In this document: positions 32,230-42,891 of the stretch, piece after piece | Layout: the number at the start of each line of letters is the position of its first letter | How positions within the stretch are numbered: the first letter of the stretch is position 1 | Position numbers and translations under genes: made by a program | Assembly (NCBI RefSeq): GCF_963576675.1 | Contig: NC_088914.1 | Coordinates: forward strand, 85,434,441-85,498,440 | DNA: 64,000 bases | From: Euphorbia lathyris | Taxonomy: Eukaryota > Streptophyta > Magnoliopsida > Malpighiales > Euphorbiaceae | Direction of reading: 5' to 3' | Notes under the pieces: generated by a model | Told to the model about the DNA's origin: nothing | Databases searched by the model: none | What the model saw: only the letters and a program-made list of their open reading frames with translations

Positions 32230-32345
32230 TTCTTAAAGGAGTTCTATTTTCCCGTGTCCTCACAATCCAAGCACAACGACACAATTATTAGGGGCGCACT
32301 CTACTACTGAACTAATAGCCCATCACGTGGGCCCCTTTCATTCCG
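32230..32345 (-). pseudogene. Plastid trnI-GAU 5' exon and intron start
   Basis: On the minus strand the tRNA-Ile(GAU) first exon is seen from 32321 (GGGCTATTAGTTCAGTAGTA, then GAGTGCGCCCCTAATAA), followed by group II intron sequence (TTGTGTCGTTGTGC, TTGGATTGTGAGG). Differences from the plastid sequence are mostly C-to-T or G-to-A. The opposite strand to the 16S piece shows that the plastid DNA is rearranged. It is not a functional tRNA. Confidence 0.75.
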
Positions 32346-32943
32346 GGGCGATAGAGGGACAATATCATTTTAGCCCATTTTTTCATATTTTTCTTGGAAG
32401 TATGGAGAAAGCATGTCAAACATCCCAAACATGACAAGATTAGCATTGATGTAACCCGAGCGTTATTTTTGGTTATTTACTAACATCCCCTTTTGGCAGA
32501 TACTCAATTAGGTGAAATTTTTGAATTAGATTGTGCGTACTTTGAAATCCAATAGGAAATGCGTAGAGATCAGAAAGAACACTAACGACGAAAGTATTCA
32601 CATTGATTTTTTTAAATTTTTACTAATATTTTCTTGGTATCATAAAAAATTGTAATAGCTAAACGATGGTGTAGCACATTGGGCCTTTTATGTTTTCTAT
32701 GGATATATCTAACTTTGAATTTTCTTGATTTTCATCCTTATGGCCCTTCTGCGTGGCGACATGGGGCGAAAAAAAGGACAGGTTTCATATATAAGGATAA
32801 TGGCGATTAAATTATTGGGATCAATTATTGCAATTATAGCAAAATTTATGGTGACAGTCATGTCAAAATTGAAATTTGTGTGTTGCAAGGTGTTTCTAAA
32901 GAGGTCAATTGTTACTAATCATTATGGATGCTTTTAGAATCTA
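32346..32943. other. Possible further organelle-derived DNA
   Basis: No gene. Segments such as 32736-32785 (GCGTGGCGACATGGGGCGAAAAAAAGG) are less AT-rich than their surroundings and look organelle-like, but I could not identify them. Confidence 0.3.
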
Positions 32944-33254
32944 TTCAGTTGTTGTAATTAATAATTTACTGTTTGTTGCTGCAAATAACTATTAACTAGT
33001 AGATATTATTCAATTTTACCAAATACAGTCTTTTTGTTTGGAATTGAAAGGTAAAAAACAGTTCGAAAAAATGTAACCAATCGGATATTTAGCGTCCGTT
33101 TGATTCATCTATTTCTGTTTGTTATTTGCTGTTGCTGATATATAGTAGATATTAGTTATTTTTCTGTTAAAAATACTTGTTTCGAAATTTTACCAAATAC
33201 ATTTTATATCGTATTATATTTAGAATTAAAAGGTAAAAAGTAGTTTCAACACCG
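32944..33254. mobile_element. Two adjacent copies of the CCGTTTG MITE family
   Basis: Copy 1 spans about 32944-33085. Copy 2 spans 33092-33254, is flanked by the 9-bp repeat GGATATTTA (33083-33091 and 33255-33263) and starts GCGTCCGTTTG. Copy 2 appears to have inserted at the right end of copy 1. Confidence 0.65.
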
Positions 33255-33263
33255 GGATATTTA

Positions 33264-34312
33264 ATTTTGAAATTGTGAACTCAAGATGAGTCAATAAAAT
33301 AAACAAGTGAAGGTATGCACCAATAATAACATGTAGAGAGATAGTTTACTCATGTAACACATGCTGCTATCATTTTGTTGATAAAGTACTCATAAGTACA
33401 ATATTTAATATATTTATTTATGTATGTATTCACTAAAAATCAATTAATTCAATAAGCTAATATGCATCATTAGTACTACATAGATCTATTCACAATTGCA
33501 TCCTATGAACTGAATTAGGTCACGTATTTTTAAGGGGAAAGTATAAAAAGAAAAAGATGCCACTTTATTGATTTTCAACTAAAGAAATATAGTTGTTTCA
33601 AAAAAAAAAACAATATAGTTTTTTATTATTATTATTTGTAGAAAAGAGCATTTATTTTATATAGTTAGAAAAAAATAAAAATAAATTAACAGTGTTAGTT
33701 TTTGATGACGTAACACGTTGAGTTTAATGATGTGTCTTGTTATAATAGTAATCTTTGTTGACGTAACATATTGACTTGATGATATATTCACCTTATAAAT
33801 AAATATATTGCGAATCGAAAAAACCACAAGAATTTTAATTTGACTTCTCTATAATTGTAACATATGGTCATGACTCGACCCAACCTAGTACATGAACACA
33901 TTTAGTTCTATACATAAACAACATCAGTACCAATTAATCAACCTATGCTTCTTAATTTGAGACTAATTGATAACATATGTGAATGTTTGGAGATCTGGTG
34001 TGCGTCCATATCAGATCCTTTTTGCCATTCAACGAACACGCAGTCCCCCCTCATTAAGAGAAAATATCGAGTCATGTCCTATTCAGGAGCCCTTTTAGTG
34101 CGCTCAAATAAAAGCCCAGCAACCGAATTAAGATATCGACCTAGTCCAAGAACCAAAAAGAAGATTGAAAAAGCTCATATACAGGAAGTCTTCTTCAAGG
34201 AGCTGTCTAAGAGGACACATGGACCAATGGTTGTTCCGAACCTCAAAGACACGCTCCTGGCTTTCATAATCAACCATGAAATACAGAATGTAATTAAGCA
34301 AAGGGTTTGAAG
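33264..34312. other. AT-rich intergenic DNA with an unsupported 121-codon ORF
   Basis: Bases 33945-34310 are open on the plus strand (Lys/Arg-rich, with RYRPSPRTKKKIEKAHIQEV) and less AT-rich than the surroundings. I do not recognise a family, and it abuts the broken end of a Copia fragment. It may be an exon remnant or chance. Confidence 0.3.
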
Positions 34313-35289
34313 CTAATAAAGGACTGCCACGTATAATGGTGCTAAATAACCTGAATCAACAACCCACAAAGGATCAAATTCAGCCATAAAAATAGTTCTA
34401 GATACATGAAGTTCACTCACTCTTGAGTTAATAAGATGTACCTTGGGAGCAGTGCAATCACTTGCATAATTCCCCTTAAGCTGACAATTGAAACATTTCA
34501 CACGATAAATATTAGGATTCTTTCTGTTCTTGTGCTTCTTCTCTTTGGGTCCTTCTGCTTTCTTTTGCTCTTTTACCTGTTCTTTACCCTTACCATTGGA
34601 GCGCTTACGCTTCTGGCCTTGAGCCCTGGAACGCCTCCCACTAGATTTGGAACCCATATAGTGAGCTTCAGCATTGATCTTAATCGACGTAAGGCGATCC
34701 TCCTCGAGCTCGAGGTGGCGAACTACAACATCAAATGTTGTTACACTTTCAGTGTGTGTTAGGTGCATCTTCATATGCTCCCAATTGTTCGGTAAAGAAC
34801 GAATAATAGCTTGCACTTTCTGCTCTTCGGTCAGGACATGACCTGCTTCATTGAGTTCGCTGATCATGTTCTGCATTTCTCTTAAATGCTTTTTCATAGT
34901 GTGATCATGGTGTTTCTTGTAAGTATCGAACTTGATAATGAGAGATTGGTTAGAGACATGCCTCCAAACTTCTCCTTTAAGGCGTACCACAGGGCCTTAG
35001 CTGTCTCAAGCTTACAAAACTGACGAGTGAAGTCATCATGCATCGAACTCAAGAGAATGATGCGGGCGGTAGAATCTTTCTTCTTTCACGCCAAATAAGC
35101 ATCTTTCTCCCTTCGATGTTGAGCAGTAGTGCCTTCCTCGGGCATATCCATGACTGTTTCTAAGGTGTCTACAACCTCTTGTTCTTCCAACACATACTTA
35201 ATCTTAATTCCTCATACATCATAGTTATCCCCATTCAGTTGCAGGTCCTTGTTTAGTTCAACTACGATCGATTTTCTAGCTATTGCCAT
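34313..35289 (-). pseudogene. Copia gag with protease start, broken
   Basis: The reading begins MAIARKSIVVELNKDLQLNG at 35289. In-frame stops occur near 35215 (at the usual YD.W position) and 35090 (AYLA*KKKDS), and there is a frame break near 34990. Downstream, gag UBN2-type sequence (VQAIIRSLPNNWEHMK) is followed by a basic linker and a CCHC-like knuckle in which His is replaced by Asn (CFNCQLKGNYASDC), then WVVDSG of the protease. Not functional. Confidence 0.8.
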
Positions 35290-37243
35290 TGTTGACAGGA
35301 GACCTACAATGGAATTGCACGTCTTATTAAGAAGTTCTAGAGGTTTAATACACGTTATAGATTCTCTTAGCAACCTATATCTGGTTAAAAAGTTTAATAC
35401 TAAATTTCAATTTGAACTTGAGACCATATAGGAATGGCTCAAATCACTCTTTACACTTTAATGGTTAGCTTATTAGATAGATATTTATGCTTAGAGAATT
35501 TTTTTATGTTACCTTGCATAACAAGTTATTATAATCTTTTACCATGTGTGGTTATTTATGGAATATGATGACTTTAAGTTCATTATGCTTTTGTTCAGAC
35601 AAGCCCTACTTCTAGGTTTAGCATGAATAAGATAATCATACACATATAATTTGAAAGCATAATCACAAAACATTGCTCATTGAACCAACTAATCAAGAGT
35701 CCAAAAATAATCCAAAAGTTCATTCCACCATGATTGAATGAAAAATAAATTAAAAACGAGCATTTGTTCTAAAAACGATAAACAAAACTAACTCAAAAGT
35801 TTTGACAATAAACTTTGGAATCCATTTAATAAAACAAGTTAAAAACAAAAACCCCCATGAACCTAAGGAGATATTATTCAACATTCATTGGGTTGAAACC
35901 ATCATAACGGATTCTGCGGGGAAACGTCCTTACCATTTAATAAAACGTCCTTATCACTTAATCACGCATGTGACCAGGAAAGTGACCATAGAGGTGATCA
36001 TATCCCTTTTTGTACAACGGAGCCTAGAGTTGCTTCTTTGATCTCAATAGCATTCCTTTTTGCCCCAATGGGAAAGAGGCTCCTCGGGCATCCAAGTTAT
36101 CCAGAAAGATGCGGATAAATCGATTGTAGTTCATGTGGGATCTTGACCAACTATGGAAATACATTCGACTTAGCCTTGAGACAGTAGAGAAATATTTCCT
36201 CACAGTCCTAAAGTGAGGAAGATTACTACTGTCGATGCAAAGGTCACTGTAGCAGACAACGCACTGCATCAGGTTCTGTACCTTGATCAGGTGAAGCACA
36301 TCTTGTTAAAGTAGTCATCTTGTAATTATCCAGCCACTTGCGGAATCTTTTCAAGGTAGCTTTCTGGGCCGGTGTTCTAGGGACTACTAGCGTGTACATG
36401 GTGGCCATTGCTGATTGAATCAACAAAAAAGGAAAGAAGTTAGTGTACTCATACAGAAACTTATTTCATCAATCAAAACTCATTTTGACCGATATTGGGC
36501 CTCCGAAACACAAAAAACAAAACATTAAAACTTTTGGTTTTTTTTGTAAAAGAAAAAACAATTTCCACTGAATGTTATCCCTTTTAGAATATCTAATAAG
36601 GTAAAATTAAATATTCTGACAATTCAAAAATATACCAAAAAGTTCAAAAAATTATTTCGAGTCAATCTACCAAAAAACGGGCGAAAAACAGACATCAGGA
36701 GGCGCCACACGTGCTTCGATGCGCACGTCGCATGCGGTGGTGCGTGGGGGCCACACGCCGCCCTCCCGAACTTCGTTGGCCACCGTAATTTATCGATCCT
36801 AGGGTTTGGGACTTCTGGACACGATGATGGGATCGGTTTTCTCGAAAAAACGTGCCAAAATGATTTGTAGAGAAACAGCAGACCAAAAAACGAATCCAAA
36901 AGACTTTTTCCAATCCATGAATAGATTTTTCAAGAAACACGCATCCCAATGCAGATTCTAACCTTGAACAATTTTGAAAAAACATAAAATATGGATTCCT
37001 TTTGAGTTTCAATCATTTATAGAAGATCAAAAACATATTTTTTATAAGATTTTCTTAATCGAATCAAAACCTTATTTTAGATTGATAAGAAGATCAAACT
37101 TATAAAAACCGTATTTATACCAAAAAACCAAAAACAAAATCAAGAATATATAAAAGTACATCAATTCTACCATTCTTACGAATGATCCCACAAATTTCTT
37201 CACATCTATGGATAGAGAAAAAACACATAGTACAAGATCTGTG
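35290..37243 (-). other. Unusually long Copia leader with unknown content
   Basis: Between the primer-binding site and the gag ATG. It contains an open stretch at 36244-36426 (TLVVPRTPAQKATLKRFRKW...) and a GC-richer island at 36690-36830. I recognise no family. It may be a captured host fragment or nested insertion. Confidence 0.4.
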
Positions 37244-37255
37244 GCTCTGATACCA
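37244..37255 (-). other. Primer-binding site, initiator-Met tRNA type
   Basis: TGGTATCAGAGC on the minus strand next to the LTR end. Confidence 0.8.
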
Positions 37256-37256
37256 G

Positions 37257-37633
37257 TGAAGGGATTAACGGTAATTAATCCATTTGAGACATACGGATTC
37301 AGACGTACCTTATTGAATAGCAGAACCGGTAGATCTCTCAGAGTAGCGGAAGCGGAGCTTAGCACCACGATCTTGTACCACCGGTAACAGGCAACCACAC
37401 AGCGTTAGACGGTGAAGACTGAATAATCCACAGGCTAAAGCGAAGATGAAGAAGGAGAGAGAGAGGGGGAGAGAATTCGGCCAACAGGGAGTTAGAAGAG
37501 TTGTTTTTATTATGATTAGGGTTAAGCCTATTTATAGGAAGCTAAAACTCTAATAATCCTCCATCTCTTAAGATGGGCTTGGTCCGTTTTATTTCAGGCC
37601 GGTCAGATTAATTAGATCCATACCCAATTAACA
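37257..37633 (-). repeat. 5' LTR of truncated Copia
   Basis: 377 bp. On the minus strand it runs from TGTTAATTGGG to AATCCCTTCA (TG...CA). It contains a TATAAATA box (plus 37529-37536). The left boundary is fixed by the adjacent primer site. The right boundary is inferred from the TG. Confidence 0.65.
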
Positions 37634-37682
37634 ATTTACATTAATATTAAATTTCTTTCTCTTATTATAAATAAGGTAAAAG

Positions 37683-37816
37683 CTATGTTTACTTTATTTT
37701 TTACAAAGTAAACCTTACTTTGTGTGTTTTCACCGTTGGATTAATTTTATACTTCATCATCCAATGGTGAAAACACACCAAGTAATGGTACTTTGTCAAA
37801 AACAAAGTAATCATGT
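37683..37816. mobile_element. Small MITE with TTACTTTGT inverted ends
   Basis: Arms of about 60 bp: TTTACTTTATTTTTTACAAAGTA on the left mirrors TACTTTGTCAAAAACAAAGTAA on the right, with GTGTGTTTTCACCGTTGGAT in each arm. The same family is the host of the giant Gypsy insertion (42047-42074 plus 63494-63611). Confidence 0.8.
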
Positions 37817-38183
37817 AAAATTGAGAAAATATTTTTAAAAGTGAATTGATAATATAAAACAGCATATAAAAACAAAAAACTAAAAAAACTACAACATATA
37901 AAAAAAATGGAGGGAGTTAATAGATATTAAATGAAGCATTGATAATGTTTGAAAGATGAAACTACTAGGTGGTTAAAATAGCACATTATAGTTGGTAACC
38001 AACTCATTAATTTAGTTATGATAATAAAAAGCTTTTCCACTTCACACTAATTAAGAATAATTAAAGCATATATTATATTGTGAAAGAGGACCACCAAAGC
38101 CAAGAGGACCAAATTGCATGGTGTGAAGTAAACCCACCTCCACTTCCCAACCAATAAACTCTAACACAAACATTGCAAACTTT
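37817..38183. other. AT-rich intergenic DNA
   Basis: Nothing recognised. Confidence 0.4.
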
Positions 38184-38708
38184 GGGTAAATTACACCCAT
38201 GGCCACTGAACTTTACCCGTTTTCACATTATGGACACGGAACTTCATTTCTTCCCAGTATGACCACTAAACTTTACACTTTTTAACCTCGGTGGCCACTT
38301 AACGCCTCAAAATGACCATTGACGGCTAAAAATAAAAAATCCAAAGCGTTAATGATATTCTAAGGAACTTTAATTCTTGGAAATTTTCGTTTTGAGGTCA
38401 TTTAGGTGTTGTTTGGTTAGGAGGGAGAAAGCGAATTTTTAGAGAGAGAAAGCTCCCAAAAATGTGATTTTCGAAAATAAGAAATGTGGTTTCATGGTAA
38501 ATGTCGTTCTGAACAACTTTAATTCTTGAATATTTTCATTTTGAGGTCGTTAACGGTCGTTAAAGGTCATTTTGAGAAGTTGGTTAATATTGAGTGTCCA
38601 CCGGTGTTAAAAAAGATAAAATTGAGTGGCCATACCGGGAAGAAATGAAGTTGAGTGGCCATAATGTGAAAATGGGTAAAGTTCAATGGCCATGGGTGTA
38701 ATTTACCC
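38184..38708. mobile_element. Mutator-type MITE with perfect TSD
   Basis: 525 bp. The ends GGGTAAATTACACCCATGGCC and the inverted complement (GGCCATGGGTGTAATTTACCC) continue as long inverted repeats. It is flanked by exact TGCAAACTTT (38174-38183, 38709-38718), 9-10 bp as in Mutator elements. It serves as the reference copy for fragments at 1-240, 20939-21430, 23691-24030 and 30670-30960. Confidence 0.92.
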
Positions 38709-38870
38709 TGCAAACTTTATATTAAACAAAAAGCTAAATAATTGGCATAGACTAACATAGAACATTTTCAATCACTCAACCCACCAATTAATTTACTCTA
38801 TATCATATAATTTTAAAAATTAAAAAGTAAAAATATATACATAAAAATAGTCGAAAAGAATTATAACCCG

Positions 38871-39060
38871 TTTGTTCACATGTTTCTGTTTGCTAATTAC
38901 TGTTGCCATTAGATGTTTACTGTTTGTTGTTGTTGATAGATAGTAGATATTAATTGATTTTCTATTAAAAGCAGTTGTTACCAATTTGTATCAAACACTT
39001 TTCTCTCATGTTTGGACTTAAAAAGTAAAAAGCAGTTCTAAAAAATGGAAACAAACGGAC
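38871..39060. mobile_element. CCGTTTG MITE copy
   Basis: Starts CCCGTTTGTTCAC and ends GGAAACAAACGGAC; the interior has GATAGATAGTAGATATTAATTG and AAAAAGTAAAAAGCAGTTC. Same family as 30137-30338. Confidence 0.75.
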
Positions 39061-39194
39061 AATTAATCAACTACATGGTTGATAAGTGGTTAATATATTA
39101 AACTCACTCTAATGGAAGAGAGTTTAACAGAGGAGTGAGTGGTTCATAATTGATACACATTCGAGATGCTGTTAGTTTCAGAAACTCATCCACT

Positions 39195-39195
39195 T

Positions 39196-39243
<48 letters not shown>
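39195..39243. repeat. (CA)n(TA)n compound microsatellite
   Basis: About nine CA units followed by about fifteen TA units. It abuts the hAT-like MITE that starts at 39244. Confidence 0.95.
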
Positions 39244-39247
<4 letters not shown>

Positions 39248-39692
39248 CCTCGACATGGGCCAATGAGTCCGCGGCTCGGCTCGGCCCGAGCCCAGACCCA
39301 TTGAGTCGGGTCAGGACACATAAAATTAGTGTCAGGTCCGGTCCGGTCCAAGCCCGACTACGCCTGCCTAGAAAATGGGCAGACTTGGGCTGTATAAATA
39401 TCCGTCGGGCCTGGTCCGGTCCGGCCCGTTATCTATATATACATTTATAAATTTAATATTTATTTAAATGCCTCATATTAACTATTATGTTTATTATTTT
39501 TTATTAAAAAAAAAGATAGTATTTTATTTTAATTGAATTTTTTTAATATAGATATGGGCTTGGGCGGGCGGGCTTGAGATTCCTTATTTAGACCCGAGCC
39601 CGTCCGAGTCCGAATCCGACTCTAATTAGTGTGGGCTTGGACTTATCAGGTTTTATCAAAAGCCCGACAGGCCCGGCCCATGTCGAGGGGTA
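39244..39692. mobile_element. hAT-like MITE inserted in the TA tract
   Basis: The termini TAGACCTCGACATGGGCC and the inverted TACCCCTCGACATGGGCC match, and GGCCCG/CGGGCC motifs crowd both ends. TA repeats on both sides (…TATAT, then ATATATATATA) hide the exact 8-bp target duplication. 449 bp, non-coding. Confidence 0.75.
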
Positions 39693-40899
39693 ATATATAT
39701 ATATATAGGCAGAAAGTATCCTGAGGCCCATGATGTTATGCATTAAGCTATTGATTTTTCATTTAGATACATTGAGCTCATGATCTTTCATTTTTTGGTG
39801 CATTAAGCCCTCGATCTTTCATTTAGACACATTAAGCCCTTGATCTTTTATATATAAGTGTATTATACATTTTCGTAAATCAATTCATATATAAATGTAT
39901 TAAGGACCTGTTTGGTTCAACTATTAGCTAATAGATGTTACTGTTGTTGTTAGCTGTTTGCGGTTGTAGTAAGCTGTTTGTTGTTACTGTTCGTTGTTTG
40001 TTAGTATTTGCAAATTTAAACCTCAGCTGGTATGAACATAATATTAGGATAATCAAAATGGTACAATAATCACAATAGTTTTTTATTTTATTTTTATTTT
40101 TTTATAAAATGAATCATAATATTTGATTGCAAATTATTTCACATTCAATCAAAATATATATAAAAAAAGGGCCCCATTTAAATAAATGGTATATATAAAT
40201 ATATAAATAGGGCAGTTCCAATAACAAAATGGATAGAGACAACACAAGATCGTGTCTATTTAGCTATTATTATTGTTGCTATATTCATGATCTGTCTATT
40301 TCATGAGAATGGGGCTATGTTTTTTTTAGCTTAAGCTTCACGTATGGGAAATATAGAAAAAAAAATAAAAAAATAAACATTTTTCTAACACATGAAAGTC
40401 TAGTTGTTATCATCCAACTAGGAAATTAAAGTTTCTTATAAAAAAACTTTCGGGAATTTATGCACAGTTTCGTAGTTTAAAAGTTGATAAATATAAATAA
40501 ATGTTTTATGTCTTTTATAAGAGAAACAAAATCATTAAAGATTGATAAAAGATCGAAATATTTCATTCTTTTCGAACTTTTTTATAATTTTTCTCTTTAC
40601 TCTCTCACATCCATCTCTATCTATCTATGTATGCTCTTGCTTCGTTTTTCTCAGCTCCTTCCATCAATAGCTTCACTTTCACCATCTCCGTTATATATCA
40701 ACATCGACTCCACATCCACCATCTCTATTGCTAGCAACAACTCTACTTCCACCTCGCTCGAGCTAGAAAATCCCCAACTATTGGAAATAATTACGAAGTA
40801 TGAAACTAGTGCTATGTTCTTTTCGACTCAAATTAAGTAAACAGAACTAAAATGAAAATATTAGACTTTAAAAATAGCAATGATTAAAATAAATAAGCT

Positions 40900-40900
<1 letters not shown>
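39693..40900. other. Intergenic; short degenerate repeats
   Basis: 39735-39860 holds four degenerate copies of CATTAAGCCCTTGATCTTTCATTTAGA. 39903-40015 is a truncated 'gtttgttgt' MITE. A 118-codon open stretch at 40484-40840 has no recognisable family. Otherwise nothing seen. Confidence 0.4.

Positions 40901-40938
<38 letters not shown>
40901..40938. repeat. (ATA)n microsatellite
   Basis: About twelve AAT/ATA units. Confidence 0.95.
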
Positions 40939-42046
40939 TAATTATAATTATAATAAATAATGATAAATTACTTAACTGAACGGATTTGAAATTACTGATA
41001 CTGAAATTAAGTGACAAAGAACAAGATCCAAGTCTAGCTCCTTCCTTTACCTTCTCATCTTTCTCTCTTCTTTATCTGGCGTTATTGCTTATTCTTTTCG
41101 TTCCCCTATTTCCAATGAGTTCAAACCCCACTCTACTTTTTTATTCGAATCCATAAGGAACGAAGTCCCAAAACCCCATACGAGATTTGATTTTCAAGAA
41201 ATTAGCCAACAAAATCATAAGAGAACCTGGCAAATGAAAATTGCAAAGACCCGATTTCAATCTCTAATCATCAAGAAATAACCTCAAATGTTGAATTGTA
41301 ATGCTGCAAAGAATACAAAAGTTCTCTCAATAAAATTTTAAAAATCTAATTAATAATTCAATAATGATGTAAACTTTCACAAACCTATTGTTTTAGGGTT
41401 CAAATATCTCGAAGGAAAATAAATAATATAAATACATAAAAACTCCTAAATTAATATAAAACATATAATCAGTTAAGGTATCTTAGTCAAAATCCAAAAG
41501 CAACAAATGAGAAAATATCTTTCACCATCTTCAATTTTCGTCCGCTCACGTATCCATATCTTAACTGAATTTAGCTACTAATTTAAAATTGCATAACTTA
41601 ATCTGAAAGGGTGAAGAGAGAAAAAGTAAAACTACTTTTGATAATCAACTTAATCACTTAATTTAAAATATTTAACTTTTTTTATAAAAATTTCTTATTT
41701 AATTTAAACGTGTTTTATAACTATTGTTTTTCAATCACTTAAATTATTCAATTAAGAGGAAAATCTTTTATTTTAATAAATTGAAATATTTAAATTAATT
41801 TAAATTAAAGAATTATCAACTAATAATTTTATATTCAAAATCAAATAACACGTAAGGATAGAGAGAGGGGGAGGTGAGAGATGTAACGGAGAGAGAAAGT
41901 TGGTGAAAAGAGAAAAGAGAGAATAAATAAAATTAAGGAGAAATATAAGTAAAATGTTAAATAAAGTGTCACCGTGTTAAACATTCAATTTCTATTAAAA
42001 TTAGGGAAATTTATATAGAAATTTAATTTGACCTAAATAAGGGTGC
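40939..42046. other. AT-rich intergenic DNA
   Basis: No gene recognised. A less AT-rich stretch at 41030-41290 has no ORF of note. Confidence 0.4.
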
Positions 42047-42074
42047 TTTCTATGGTCACTTTGTTTTTTACAAA
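42047..42074. mobile_element. Left piece of the MITE split by the Gypsy insertion
   Basis: CTATGGTCACTTTGTTTTTTACAAA is the left end of the TTACTTTGT MITE. Its continuation is at 63494-63611. The last five bases ACAAA are the Gypsy target duplication. Confidence 0.85.
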
Positions 42075-42593
42075 TGATGACTTGTGAAGAATTTCCGATT
42101 AGCTTCCGTCTCTGTGGGGGCGTCGTTGGGTTCGACGGGAGAAGCTCCGATGCCAAAGTCAGTATAAAGTATGGAAGAGTAAACTGAATTGACAAAGTAG
42201 GGTTTCTAGGACTGTGTGAATGTGTATCTTGATAGCTTGAGATGCAAGCTATATATAGTCGTGAAGTTGTAACCTTTAGTAACTAGAAAGTCTCCATTAA
42301 TGCTTCATTAATGGCGGTTACTGGTTTCCTTAAGGTATGTTTGTTAGCTTATTAATAGCTCATTAATGGCCTTTATTGCGGAATCGGCTCCGCTGCTCAG
42401 CTGGCGGACCGAGGGGTTATGGCGGATCTCCACATAGGTTTGACTGCGGATCTCACGTGGCGGAGTCTTGGTGATCCGCCTGTCGGATCCCCTCGCCTGA
42501 TATGCCATGGCATTCCAGTATCAGGTGTTCAATACATGGCTGTTCTGGGCGAATATCTCCTTTGATCCTTTGGATAATATCCCAATGTTATCA
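42075..42593 (-). repeat. 3' LTR of Gypsy/Tat element
   Basis: 519 bp. On the minus strand it runs from TGATAACATTGGG to GTCATCA. A near-palindromic CTATATATAG lies at about 42248-42257. Confidence 0.93.
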
Positions 42594-42891
42594 GAAGCGC
42601 CCCTAAAGTTCCTTTAAAGTCCTTTAGGGCTTTTGAGCTTCTTCGCGCACCGTCATAATGACTTGCATTGATGGTCACTCTGTTCGATGCCAATCGATGA
42701 GTGACACGTGTCTTAGGCGCGCCGCTCGAGGGAAGAGAAAACGCCTTCTTCCTTCCTCTCTTTCTCTTTCCACTTCATTTGCATTCCTCTTCCATCTTTC
42801 TTCGAGTTTTTTGTCCAGAGTTTTCCCGGAGTTCAGAATCCTCAAAGCCTTAACTCCTATGTAAGTGAATCTCTTCATTCTGTTTTTCTGA

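Larger units (their letters stand above)
34313..37633 (-). mobile_element. Truncated Copia retrotransposon (5' half)
   Basis: The 5' LTR (37257-37633), primer site (37244-37255), a long leader and gag (35289 down to 34320) survive. The element is cut immediately after the protease VVDSG motif near 34345. No pol and no 3' LTR were found to the left. The leader of about 1.95 kb between the primer site and gag is unusually long for Copia and includes unexplained open stretches (36244-36426). Confidence 0.75.

Noticed and set aside
32284..32321. Functional tRNA-Ile gene
   Set aside because: Only the 5' exon of plastid trnI-GAU remains, with several substitutions and no 3' exon.
33945..34310. 121-codon plus-strand ORF as a host gene
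   Set aside because: No recognised motif, no supporting splice or promoter context, and it abuts a broken retrotransposon; kept only as a note.
40484..40840. 118-codon plus-strand ORF
   Set aside because: Low-complexity Ser/Thr/Leu composition in AT-rich DNA with no family resemblance.
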